The notes under the pieces were generated by a model. The model was not told the origin of the DNA. It did no database searches and saw only the letters and a program-made list of their open reading frames with translations. The translations under genes were made by a program, and so were the position numbers. From Liolophura sinensis (taxonomy: Eukaryota; Mollusca; Polyplacophora; Chitonida; Chitonidae): 60,000 nt of DNA. Below are positions 1 to 13,100 of the stretch, piece by piece. Location: the NCBI RefSeq assembly GCF_032854445.1, contig NC_088295.1, forward strand, positions 33,717,385 to 33,777,384. The letters are read 5' to 3'. The number at the start of each line of letters is the position of its first letter. Position 1 is the stretch's first letter.

Positions 1-1006
1 GTCAACAAAAATTTCAACAACTTGGCCAAAGGATATTTCCTTGTCATTGGGGCACTTACACTTACCCCTGCAGATGCCAACACTATTTTTCAGTTTGATA
101 CAAATTTTGTTTAATATACATGTACATGTATTGTTAACTTGTAAAAAGGTAACATCACATCTTAAAATACTACATGTGAAAGATTCACTTCACATACAGT
201 ACATACTAAGGAAACATTCTTCTGAATAATATGACAAAAACTTCCTTAGCATACAAAAAAAATCACCATGCTGACTGAAATTTTTAAAAAAAATTAAAGG
301 AATGAAATTAAGAGACACTACAGGAATTATATCAAGTATCATAATGTTAATCAATGTGTTGAATGTGTTCCTAATTTATAGGCCAGCTGGCCTTGCATTA
401 AAGTCCCTATTCTTCTCTGGAGAGGCCTTCATCGATTTATGGCAATCGATCAGTTTCTCACCTGCTACAAAGTTCTAAATCCTTACTTTTTATAGCCTGT
501 CTTACCACGTACCCAACTACAATTATTAGGTTGAGTACCATTACAGTCCATAAATTATCAATATCACTTGGTAAACAGAACCACACCTTTATTTAACTAG
601 CTAAGCTGACTCAAAACTTCACCTTGAACATCAACACAGATTCATTGATGGTTAACCTTTACCTTACACACAGCACAGCCTGTTTTGATCCAGAAGGAGT
701 AGTCCATTATTGTGTTATATCCAAATATTCCACTCAGGTTAAGCTTAAAGCTTGAGTGAACAATTAAACTTCTGCATAAAACATTTTAAATCATGTATGG
801 CATCCACTAGTTAGAAATGCATTCAACATGCTGAAAAATGCTAGAACCTATACAACAAATGCACAATATAAGCATTTCAGACAAATATTCTTAAAAATTA
901 ACCCCTTCTTAAAACCATGCACAGTGCAGATCAACATTCATGGATAATTTAAAAAATTTATTCAAGGCAACTTTAATCCTTTGGTATTGCAAACACTGTC
1001 ACTTAC
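1..1006 (-). other. Intron 21 (partial): no exon found
   Basis: AT-rich intron sequence. Short open frames on both strands are not framed by phase-compatible splice sites. Contains TACATGTACATGTA near 117-130. Confidence 0.6.
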
Positions 1007-1121
1007 TGCTTTAGTTTCCTGAAAAGCAATGGACGAAAATCCTGGCTCATAATCCATGATGCTACGAGGCTGAATCTTGTACACGTCTGGTTTGGCTCTT
1101 GCATCAGCAGGTATCCATTCA
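1007..1121 (-). CDS. Exon 21: SoHo (sorbin homology) core
   Basis: 115 nt, acceptor ATTCCAG, donor GTAAGT; one base completes a codon, then 38 codons to phase 0. It encodes EWIPADARAKPDVYKIQPRS, then IMDYEPGFSSIAFQETKA. PRSI-(F/M)-(E/D)-YEPG-x-SSI is the diagnostic core of the SoHo domain in SORBS1 (CAP/ponsin), SORBS2 (ArgBP2) and SORBS3 (vinexin). The reading frame is still open at the donor, so at least one further exon lies left of position 1; SH3 domains would be expected there. Confidence 0.93.
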
Positions 1122-4100
1122 CTGGAATTATACAAATTTATTTCATTTAGTATGAGTACATCAACACATAACCGTTTAAACAAGGATAAACACTAAATCA
1201 TGATCGTACTACATTAGACAGATACCTTGACACACAAATACAACTGGTCACAAAAAAAAAATGTTTGCATTACCTGCTGCCTTCGGACAAAACAACGTAA
1301 CGAGACCAAGTATGGTTATGACTGATGATACCTTAATACCTTTTACATATTTACAGGTAACAGTTTACTTACAAAATAATTTCTCAGAATTGTGTACATA
1401 TACACACACATACCATAAAAATATGAGACAGCTCTGTTATATATTATAACCAAAACATAACAAAGATGGTGAGATCTCTCATCAGGAAATAATGACTTCA
1501 TTACGTGATTATTAAAAGACACATTTGAGGTGATCAACTATTATAATATTATACTTTGAACTATTATATAGTAATTGTAAATCCCTTGAAATACAAACAT
1601 CTGCGCATGAGGACATGAAGAGGAGATACATGTATGTATAAACTCATACACATGTATATCAAAGATTACCAGAATTGTAAAGGGGATGAGTACAGTTATA
1701 TATTTACTTAGCCATGCACAGGTGAAAAGGTGAGGTTACATTCTACAGGTATACAAATGAAGTAATGTGATCACATGCTGTGTGGTAAGAAACACATGTA
1801 CATGAAACGATTTTATGATATTTCACACGCCTCTGAATAAAGATCAAAGTTCACCGATGCAGTGGCAGGGAGCTCACTTTGCTTTTCTTTGCCATAACAT
1901 AGCTATAATAGTTCAGGTAAACAGTGGTTTGTGCAGATGGTACATGACTGTTGTGTCCAACAGGAATATACATGTAGTTGGTGACGGGTTGTGCAGGGAA
2001 AAATACTGGTTGAGGCACCAATGTGGAAAGAAATTCAAAATCAGTAAACATTGGGCTAAATATAAAGTATACTTCTACCTTTCAAACATAGATGTAGAGC
2101 TGCATGGAAAAGTCAAACAGGCAGGGCATTTAGTGACACAGAATTAGGCACACTTCAGTCAAACAATGTAGCTATATGTACATGTACACATTAGTATGGG
2201 CTCAAAAAATAGCATCAGGCACACACGTAAATGTTGACACACACATAAATGTAAACAAACTTTTTGTATCCGACAATTCATGGATCATCATACACCTTGT
2301 TTATGTTACCATAGCCATGGTGAACATGGGGACACAATATTTAGGTAGATGTATTTACACTATCAAGATCATAAAAAATGCGCTTATGTGATCTGGCCTC
2401 AGAATGATGAAGCTGATAAATTAACTTGTGCATCTAATCATTGTACTGTATCTTACATTTGAAATTAAACACTATTTTTTTCATACAAATACACTGCTAA
2501 GTCATTGTCTTCCTCCAATATCATTTTTTTTTTCTCACAATACAGTTCATTGGTTCACTTGTCATCTGAATTTTGTAAATGGAAAGTTACTTCATCACAA
2601 CAGTTTAAATTAAGTATTTTATGTCATATTCTAGTTGACTGTAGTACAACTTTTCAGATACTATTTGATTTAATGTTTTATATACTTTATTTTGTCTCAG
2701 AGAAATATGTGATAGGCTATCACAAAGTCTTGGGAATGCCATAAACAAACTATAAAGTAAGTATGCCTCTACACCTGTACATATATTGTTATCAAATTAC
2801 TGACATGTTACACGTCAATATCCCTGAGAAAGTATAAGATACATGTATGTGAAAATGCACTTGTATCAAGAGTCTATCCAGGGCAAATTGTTAAGCCTAA
2901 GACACATGACCTTCTTGTATACATGTTAACAAGGTTATCTGATTAGGGAAAAGCATTGTCAATAGGATGTACATGTACAGTGTACATGTAATTTTACTTA
3001 TCTGTTTTCCAATAAAAGTTTAATAACCTATGGATTTATATATAGTTCTGCTGGGTAAAATTACCACAATGGAAAAATGTAACTGATCTCAAGGGTGACC
3101 TAAATACACTTAAGGTCGTACAAATACTGTATTGTATTTACACTACCCTGGCATAGGTCACTTTACGTGTGACAGGGATATCTAGTGGCTGAATGAGGGT
3201 TTATAATGTGATACTCTGACAAATTCACTCAGTCTGCATGTTAGAACTGGATTAGACTGACATTAATATACTCTGACAAATTCACTCAGTCTGCATGTTA
3301 GAACTGGATTAGACTGACATTAATATCAGTAGAAGTAACTGAATTCACCAATATTGATTTATCATACGTACACATATATGTGTAACTCATCTAGTCACCA
3401 TTGTTTCATTCATGAATACAAGTATTTTGGGATCAGCGATGGGTTTAAGTTTTACAATCAGTCTTCTAAAATTTATTGTGCCATATATAGCTACTAGATA
3501 TCAGCACCAAAGGACAGCAGGGAGTTCGAAAACAACATGTATGTGCAGAACTAATTTACTGACAAGTCTAATCATTATAGAGATTTATTTTTTCAATCTG
3601 TTGCCCTTTAATGCTGATACATGTATTTAGAAACTAAAAAAAATAATGTAGACAAATGGTAGTGGCTCAGGTTTAAGACTCTATTCTAAAATGCCACACC
3701 AAGTAATCAGATATTTGTGTACAAGTTTCACTTACTTCCGCCTGTAGTCTTTCCCAAATGTGGCTTTCTCCCTTGGCCCTGGTTTTTCTCTCTCCAAAGA
3801 AGCTGCTTTTTCTACACGATGCAAAATAAAAAGTCGCACACAATGATCTCTTAAACAGCCTCACAAGAAATAAACACTGTGTGTTACACGAAACATTAGG
3901 GCACATTCCAATCAAACAAAAGGCATTTCCCAGCGACAGACCGAGACAAGCTCAGTTTAGATTACCCCGATCAAATCCCCCAGGACAACCGCGTCTCTAA
4001 TTGTTTCAGATACAAGACCTGTGCTCTGTGCCACACATTTCTTCCTTGTTGCTAATCCACGACATATCATTTCCATGAAACCCAATACATGATACATCTG

Positions 4101-7100
4101 CCGACAGAGTCAAGGCATTGTAGCCTGGGTTACGCACACCACACTGATTTCATCACCTCTTAATTAAGATGTATTTTTGGATATATAATGGCACAACATT
4201 TTATTCATTACACCACAAAAGCTAATTTGAAGTTTTCATTTAAAAACAACAAGGCAAATCATATACAGATTCCAGCATCAAGAGAAAGTTTTAAAAATTG
4301 AGGAATTGCATGTAACATATATAAACTCCACTCCTAATGACTTTTTTTTTTTTTAAGTTTCACAAGAGCTCCAGAAATAGGGCATACAGGTATAAATGCA
4401 CTTAAAGGTTTAGACAATACCCTTTTTAAAATGACACTGAGCAAACCAAATATGACCACTAGTGATGAGTAGAGCTATCATCTACTGTACACGTACCAGG
4501 TGTTCACCGTGTTGTAAAGATTGAGAGACTGACTCTTCACCAAACACAAAATCATAAATGTTTGGCAGCTATAGGGAATTGCTATGATGCTGGTGTTGTA
4601 TAGGGTAATCAAGTACTAACACAGCTCTCCATTTGAAACAAGTTGTCTGTAACTTTGGGATCATGATTCATACATGTACAAGTACTTATAACTACACGTC
4701 TGTGAAATGATGAACTGTCTACTTACCTCTTGGACTTAAAACTTCATAGCTAGGCTTGTATGTACTGTCTTCTACAAGATAAATAAATCACAGAGTCAAA
4801 ACCTCTGAAATACTGTTACTGAAGGAAAAGCCAACATAAGATCAACAGATCGTCAATCATATCATGATTCCTGTACTATTAAATAATGATATCTAGTCAA
4901 CAGGTGTACATTTACATTCATAATAAATCACAAAGGTCCTTATTATGGACCTCCTTAGATTCATATCATTTGAGTGCTTTGCCTTTATCATGAAAAAAGG
5001 AACCTGAAATCTACTTTAAGCATTAATAGAAAACACAAATAAACTGTTAACAGACAAAATCCAGAAAATCCCTTTCAATATTGTAATTTAGTTAAATAGC
5101 CTGTTTGCTTCAGTATAAAGGTGATGTGGCAATATAGGTGTAAACTATATGAACATCCCTTGCGTTCACGAAAAGAATGTTCTACACACCACAACTTCAG
5201 GTGCCAATGTCTGTGTAAAGTGCATGTATTGAACTACAGTACTGACAAGATTGTTATTTGAAGTCAGCGCAATTTGTGTTTTTAGCTAAATTTGTTCTTC
5301 ACAAAGATATAGGGACATTAAACATTCTCAGGTAGAAAACAAATGGTAATTTACAAGATTTCACAAAAAAAATAATACACAATTTTTATGGATATCAAGA
5401 ATTTAAACTTAAACATTATGACAATCAGGGATTAAAACCCCTAGCTATATGCATCTTGAAACAAATGTACTGTAAACTTTAATCAAAATTTCACTGGAGT
5501 GAACTTCATCAAAACTTTATGAGACTTTTTTCTTTTATCACTTAATTCATGAATTTTATTTACATACTTACTTTTACAGATGACAAGGGAGAAGACACAC
5601 AAGACTTGACCACATATTATAATGTGGTAATGTGTCTGGAGACATGTGACAGGAGTAGAGCATGCAGGTATATGCCCTCAGAGGGCAAGATAAGTGAGAC
5701 AACACGGGTGACAATAACTTACTGGGCAGAGTTCGGCTTTTGGAAACATTGAGGGCATTCATCCGAGCTAGAAAAGTGAAACGAGCATACACATGCAGAC
5801 GTGATTATACACATACATGTAGATGTATATTTGAACATACAGGGATCAAGCAAGGTGGGTGAAAAGGGGAAGCAACTGTCACTGGACTCCTGCTGTGGAG
5901 ATCTACATATTGTGCATGTTTACAGTTTTAAGTGTCCTACACTGCACATACTAAGGTTTCTGTACAATACATTTTTTAGTGCACAAAACCACACGTAACC
6001 ACCATACATGAATGGAATTTTTGGGTGTAGATGTTTGTCTGATACAAACAAAGAAAGTGTTTAGTGCAAAAATTCCATTTCCCTAATATTTATGCCGAAG
6101 TGTGTGTTTCCCAACACAACAATGCATGACTGATCAATCACAATGAATATGAACTGAGCAAGTACCATTCAATGGAGGGAGGTTTATGTGCACATAGGCC
6201 ACCATGTATTACACCCATTGAAGACACAAGGATACTTGAATTTTTGCAGTGATTATGAATGTGATCATGAATGTTATCAGAAGTTCAGTCAACATTTTCA
6301 TTTCCAGATACATGTATAAGGATGTGTGGTGTATTTTGTAAAGTGTGGACAAATGCCCAATATCTCAGGTGTTGAAGCTATGTTTTAATATATGTAGTTT
6401 CATACCATACAAGTATGCCTTGTGGTGTCTATCTGCTGAGCCCTTGTGTGGAAAAGTATATACATGTACCACAGCAGGAATCAAAGAAAGGCTGCCAAGT
6501 GAGGTGGCAAAGCATGGGTGCATTAAGTGGGAAAAACCAATACACAAGACACAATCTAGAAAATTGTTAATTTACTAATAGGTGACCTATTCTATTGCAT
6601 ATATTACAAAAATTATATCAGTGCAACAATCACGGATTACATGTGTAGTGTGGCTGAAGGAAAGTACAATCAAAATTTCACTGTACATTATACAATGTAG
6701 TGTAGCTGATAACTAAAATGCACAAAACTCCACATTACAATCAGGGCAAAATCTGAAAGCATCAATTAGCATTACTGAGTAGCGTAAAATGTGACCTTCT
6801 CTACAATCCTGACCGTGTGTGCACACCTGAACCTGTTCAAAGAATACGCATACCTTCCATGGACTTCTGATCCTCAGATGCAGGGAACCTATATGTAGGC
6901 CTGTATGTAGTGGTGTCTGAAACAACACCCTCATGCCAATTAAACAACATCTATACACACACAAGCTAGAGAACAAAACCGCTTACCATGCAAATCATTT
7001 AAATTTCTGTTTTTAACAGCATTTTGATAGATTCATCAAGATGGCAAATGGATTTCCTCATAAATGAACATGTACACACATGTGTATACATAAGGTACCC

Positions 7101-10100
7101 TAATTCCTCAACCATTTCGCATGTGAAAGAGCAACTTTCAGTGCAATTTATGCACATTTATTCTTTGATTTTGGAAACAACACTACACTGGTTGGATTGA
7201 CCACTTTCAGGGCTTCACAAAAAGTATAATTTTATCAGACTACAGAAAATACATTTGAATAAACACCTTACAAACATGCAAAAAGGTTGAAGAATTACAG
7301 TACTATAATTCTAAACAAATAACTAAAGAGCCAAAATGTGTATGCCAAGCAAGCAGCTAACACCACATTAAGTTTAGACTTAAAGTCACGCAGCACTATA
7401 GAATGTACATGTACACATCCTGAGGTAACCAATGTGAATCAGTCATACAGACAAGACAACAGTCACAAAAGGTATTACACACTGCCGATATACACTATCT
7501 TATAACCACATTCAGCATTACCAACAACATGAAAATCACTATACATCTGTACTGTATGTTACATAAAGCTCAGCATTTTTTAAGTGACACATTTTGTTTG
7601 ATTCTCGTATTGACTGATTCATCCACTGATTCATTGACTGATTAGGGAAATTCAATACTCATTTTTGTAAAGTTTGTTTATTCTTTCATCAGAAAAACGA
7701 AAGTGATGGCATTCTCAAAAGTATCATTTTAAGGCATTTTGGTTCTTCGGAAAGTGTATTTTTTCTCTCTGAACTTTATGTAAAATACAGTATATATCTA
7801 CTCAAATACTTCACACCTGTAGAATACACTCTGGCACCTCCAAAATAAATTGTGAGAGCCTCCACAAGACAAACTGCACACAGGTTTAAAATCACTTAGT
7901 CAACAGAATCCTCAAGATTCCAGTCTTGAGAGACCAGAGTTAGTTCTTTCATAATCATAAATCACACACTGACATGCCTGAAGGAAAGAACATATCAAGA
8001 CAAGATAACTATATATCCACCTGTGTCCACAGCAGCAGCTTTCTCGTCTGTAATACAGGGTTAAATGTGGACAAACAGAGTAAAACTAAGTCAGTCCAAA
8101 GGATACACCACACGCTTGTAAGGTTAAACACATTATTATTGGGTACTGGCTACATACAAAGTTGTGTTAAGCTTAACAGATTAATAATCTTTCAACACCA
8201 CCAGCAGCAGAAATTTCACACAGCTTGACAAAACACAAGCTGTTAGTAAGATCTTAAAAAAATCATCCTGATTAATTTACTTACAGGTGCCTAACACTCA
8301 CATGTGATTATATAATGTTTCAACTTGATAGTTTACAAAGCTCCTAGTTTACAATGAAAATTAATACAACACCTCCTTTAACAAATTTCATAAAATACAA
8401 CGCAAATTTTGGAAAAGTGCAAACTTACCCTCTTTTTTATCTGTCACATGTAGAGACTTGAACATCTGTTTGTACCAATCTGATTGTTTTGATTCATCTA
8501 CATTCTAAAAAAAAAAAAAAAAACAAAAAAAAAGAACATGAGTACATGTGACAGAAAGTACTGTGATTTACCAAGGGGCATATTTACATGCTTAAGCAAA
8601 GAGATGTATATCAACATTTCATTCTTTTTAGAATTTCTACAAAGTGAAGATCAAAATAATGATACCAGGGGACAAAACTCCATCAGCAAGAGAGCTTTAT
8701 AGCCACTCTCTCTCCGATTGTCTCCCTTGAAGAGCAAACCCGCCTCAGCCTTTCATTTAGAAATATTTTTCAACCTGCAAAATTTTTATGATGATGATCT
8801 CACCTTTCTAAATGCCAGGGGTACTCCCTCCTCATCCATGGGACCAATCCCTGGGTAAATCTTTGGTTTCTGTTCCACCACTTTAGTGGTTTTTGTCTCT
8901 TCTCCCTCCTGGGGAACTGCATAGTATTCATCGGTGTGTTTGACATCACCGTCAATGACTTCCTTTTTCCCTAAATAAACAGCACCTTTGGGTATTTGTC
9001 CCTCTGTTAAAGATGAAAAAAAAATTAACATTTGTGAGAATGTGTTATTAATAACGAATAGTAGGGTGTACATGTCTTGTGCATACTAACAAACTATCAA
9101 ATGAATCCACCTAAATCTATCAGCATTAGTTTCCAAAATTTTACAGGAAATTAAAGCAAGAAATAACTAAAACATATTTTGTGGTTGTTTACGCGAAGAA
9201 ATACATGTAGCTGGATCTTTTGAAGCCTGGGTCATGTTCCAATATGGCCCAAACAACCATTAAATTTGGGAATGATATTTGTGACCTAATTTAATTATCT
9301 AAAAATGTTTACAAGTTTAAATAAATTGAATTTAGAGACCATTAGTATACATTTGAACAGAGATATAAATACAGCGCACAAACTCTATATAGCCAAAACC
9401 TATTATTCCTATGGGTGCCATATTTGGATCTCCAAGCAAGTATTCTTCGTTAGAAATCTATTGCAATGACAATCGTGCAGGTCTACACCATTCAGATTTT
9501 ACTATACCACATGTATTGATCCTGTAACGTAAGTATTTACATTTGTATCATTTTTTTGTGAGCTAGCTTGCTTGCTGCCTTAGGTCTATAAATGTCAACA
9601 ATATTTTAAACATGTGTCAGTGTTGCCTTGTATGCCCCCCTACCAGATACTGCAATTGTGTGTGTCGTTATAATTTTTTGTCATCTGTTAAAAATTTGAC
9701 AATATCTGTATACCTGTAATCATACTCTTATTACTATACTTACACGTACTTATTTGTATTACTTCACATGTACTTGCATTAATATACATGTATGAGAGTA
9801 TGTGGATGCAGGTATAATGTATCCATCAGACATACACTGATGTTTAACTGTACCTGTACAATTATACCACTATTTAAAACCCAGTCAATCCATGCACAGG
9901 GCATTCCTATGAACTCCACGATGTGCATGTTAGTAAACACACAGAGCGAAGGTGATTCATGTATATATAGTGTGAGCTATATACATATAATATATACATG
10001 GGTATACAATACTAACAGCTACATAAGCAGATACATAGTGAAAAAAGGAATTATAATGATAAATTTATACCTGTATTTTGAATCTTACAGTACTGCTACA

Positions 10101-13100
10101 TGTAGTTACCTATACACTTTGTTATCTGTCAAATCTGCCACCAAAACTACACCTCTACATCCAACAAAAAGCACTGCTGAAATATGTGTAGAAACATGCA
10201 TGTTCATGTAAACTAATGAATATTTAGTTGTTCATGTGATTTCTTCTCTCTAGCACCTGAAGCAATTTCAAGGAGCCTCCAAAATATTACACAATCAACT
10301 GCATTTTAAAAACCTGACATCATTATGTTTATTTTCCTCAAATCAATATCCCCACCCAAGATCTCTGCTAAAAACAGGCATCTTGTTTAGGGTCCCAATG
10401 TTTAATACATGGTGCCATGCCCTAATGCTAAAGCTATAAAGAAATCAGGTATAGTTACATGTACATCAAAATGTTAGCTGAGTACATGATGTTGAATTAA
10501 TAAAAACAGATTTCTTTAAGGAGTAAAACAAGACTGTCAAATAAGTGTAGTTTTTTTCAGGAAAACTTCTTTTCTACAAAGTAAAGTTGAACACCACAGG
10601 CCAGATTTGAACCCAAACCCAAAATGATAAAAAATGTTACGCTGGTCAGGTTCAAACCATGTTCAGTACCCTTTAGTTTTAACCCAAATGTTTTCAGACA
10701 CTTACATTTTAAACATATTACTCCGGACTGTCTTCATTAATTTCAAATGTTATGTTAAAATAATTGCTATACTACTCCACCACAGATCAAAAATGTTTCT
10801 AACTCTACAATGTACAGAAGGCCTTCTACTTCAACCATATCAAACCCTCAACACAAGCATCATTACAATGTTCTACTCCAAGCTACAATTTAACAAACTC
10901 TGCTGTCTCTCCATAATATATTAATTACAGATGTTATGATAAAATAAATGCTACACTACACCACCTCAGGTCAAAATGTTAGCATTGTTCTCTACCTCCA
11001 TATGTATATCCCAGGCGTCTCCTACTTCACCCAATTCAAACCCTTAACACAAGCATCATGTCAGCTTCTACTTTAAGCTACAATTTAACACAATCAGCCA
11101 TTTCTCCATACAATGTACCTTCTGGTGCAACAGTTACCACTGGGGCAGGATCGGGTATACCACTTTTCTCTGCAGAACGTGAAACACAAACCCTGTAGTG
11201 CATGTGTTTTCTCAGTAGTAAATTTATCAGAAGTGTCCCATATTTATGCATGTTTAAGCTGTTGTAAAACCATTTTCTCAGACTACAAAGCAGATTCTTG
11301 TACTAAAATACATGTACAGTGTAAATAAGAGATAAGCCATAGATCAACACAAAACATGAGTATAATAAGAAACAACTGCTTTACCTGGAAAGAGAAACCA
11401 ATATATTTGACAACACAGTCACATGTATACAAAGAGAACAACTATCCCATTCCACAACATGAACATGTACACCCACACAAACTTACACACTGCACACAGC
11501 AACACAATAGGACAGATATTCAAAAAGCAATCAAATCAAGTGTATAAAAACACTTAGAAACGCTTGGATAAATACAAATGAAAATGTACATATTCTGTCA
11601 AACCTTATTTTACTGTTAGTACACTACATGAAATTTGTGTTTCATTGGTTAAATCCAGTTAGGCATAAATGTTGTACCTGTATTTGCCTGTGTCAGAAGT
11701 ACTTCTCCGTATATCATGGAGGAGGTCTTAAGCACGTAAAACTGGTATCTTTTACATTTCCCTAGTCTCTGGGCTTGGGTTCCCACATTATATAAAAACC
11801 CTAAACTTTGTGTGTGTGAAGTGGAAGTAATCCTGTATGCCTTCATGTGTAAAGCATGACAGGCTCAGTATAAACGTACTGAATTAGAATACAGCAATGA
11901 GGTAAAATGAGATTTGACATACGGAGCAGACAGATTTGAGCCACGAAACGCCAACAACATACAACCTAGCCTTACCCTCAGTTACTGTGATGGGTGAGCC
12001 TACAATATTGAGCTCTTGTGGCGGATCCCCATCTGAAACAACATATACACGTGCAAAACAAAATGGGGTGCAACACCTCCTACTATAGTGTGGAGAACAA
12101 AACATACAGACGGGAACAGAGACAGAAGAGCTTGAAACTGAAACACAATTCTAGGCAGAAATAAAAACTTAAAACATATTCTGCAGATTTGTTATTATAA
12201 AGCTCAGAAAAAAGAATAGTGTATAATGATCTAGTTTCATGACCAAATGAAAATGGAAATTAAATAAGAATACATTATTGTGCAACTATTATGTTTGTAA
12301 GTTGTAGAAAGGTGAAGTGAAAAATGAATACAGAAACTATTTTAAATTAGTCTTTGAAATGTTAATGAAAATATAATTGGGTCACATTGAAATTGCCAAA
12401 TTCAATAAATGTTGAAAACTTGGTTATTTAATTTAGTTAAGCACAGTTTAATTCACAATATATTTTAAAAAAAAAAACGAAAAAAAAACAGAAACATAAC
12501 TTTTTCACCTCACTGAATTGTTAAATGAGTGTTATTTTAATTAAATGCTAACAAAAACTAAAACAAAAGGAGTAAAAAAGAACTGAACAAAACTGGAAAT
12601 TCTTTAAGTTATGTCAGTAACACACATGTTAAGTAAGTTTTGTAAAAGGCAAGAAAGTGTATGCATAGCTTTCACAATGGTCTATCCTGAAAATTTTGAA
12701 TATCAACAGATATGATCTTACATTGTTTTAGACACAATAACATACATGTATAAAACTGTAGTTCAAGACCTGTTGATTTATAGGTTAAGAGAATATACGC
12801 TGCATTCAGTATCAACATCTTCTGTGCATAGTTTTAAAAAAAGAACAAGAAGGAAACAAACAAAATTAACACAACATCCAATACTACAAAATGCAAAAAA
12901 AAAACCTATACCCTGTAAGCTGTGTGTTTCACATAGAGCACAACGTTCATCTTGTTTTTCAAGAATTTTGTCTGCTGGGAAGAACAATAAAATTTGCTTC
13001 TTTATCTGAATGATTGTCAATCTAGAAGATAAATTTATATGAGACATATATGTCCAACAAAACTAAGACTATTTTTTCTAAAAATATATATATTTTTTGG

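Larger units (their letters stand above)
3812..6853 (-). other. Introns 17-19
   Basis: Introns flanking exons 18 and 19. Outside these two small exons I see only AT-rich sequence with poly-A/T runs (for example 4341-4355) and no mobile-element copy that I can name. Confidence 0.55.

Noticed and set aside
1-68. Possible further exon at the left edge (acceptor CTGCAG near 68-73)
   Set aside because: Exon 21 leaves phase 0, and in that phase the candidate hits TAA immediately; other frames are open but not phase-compatible.
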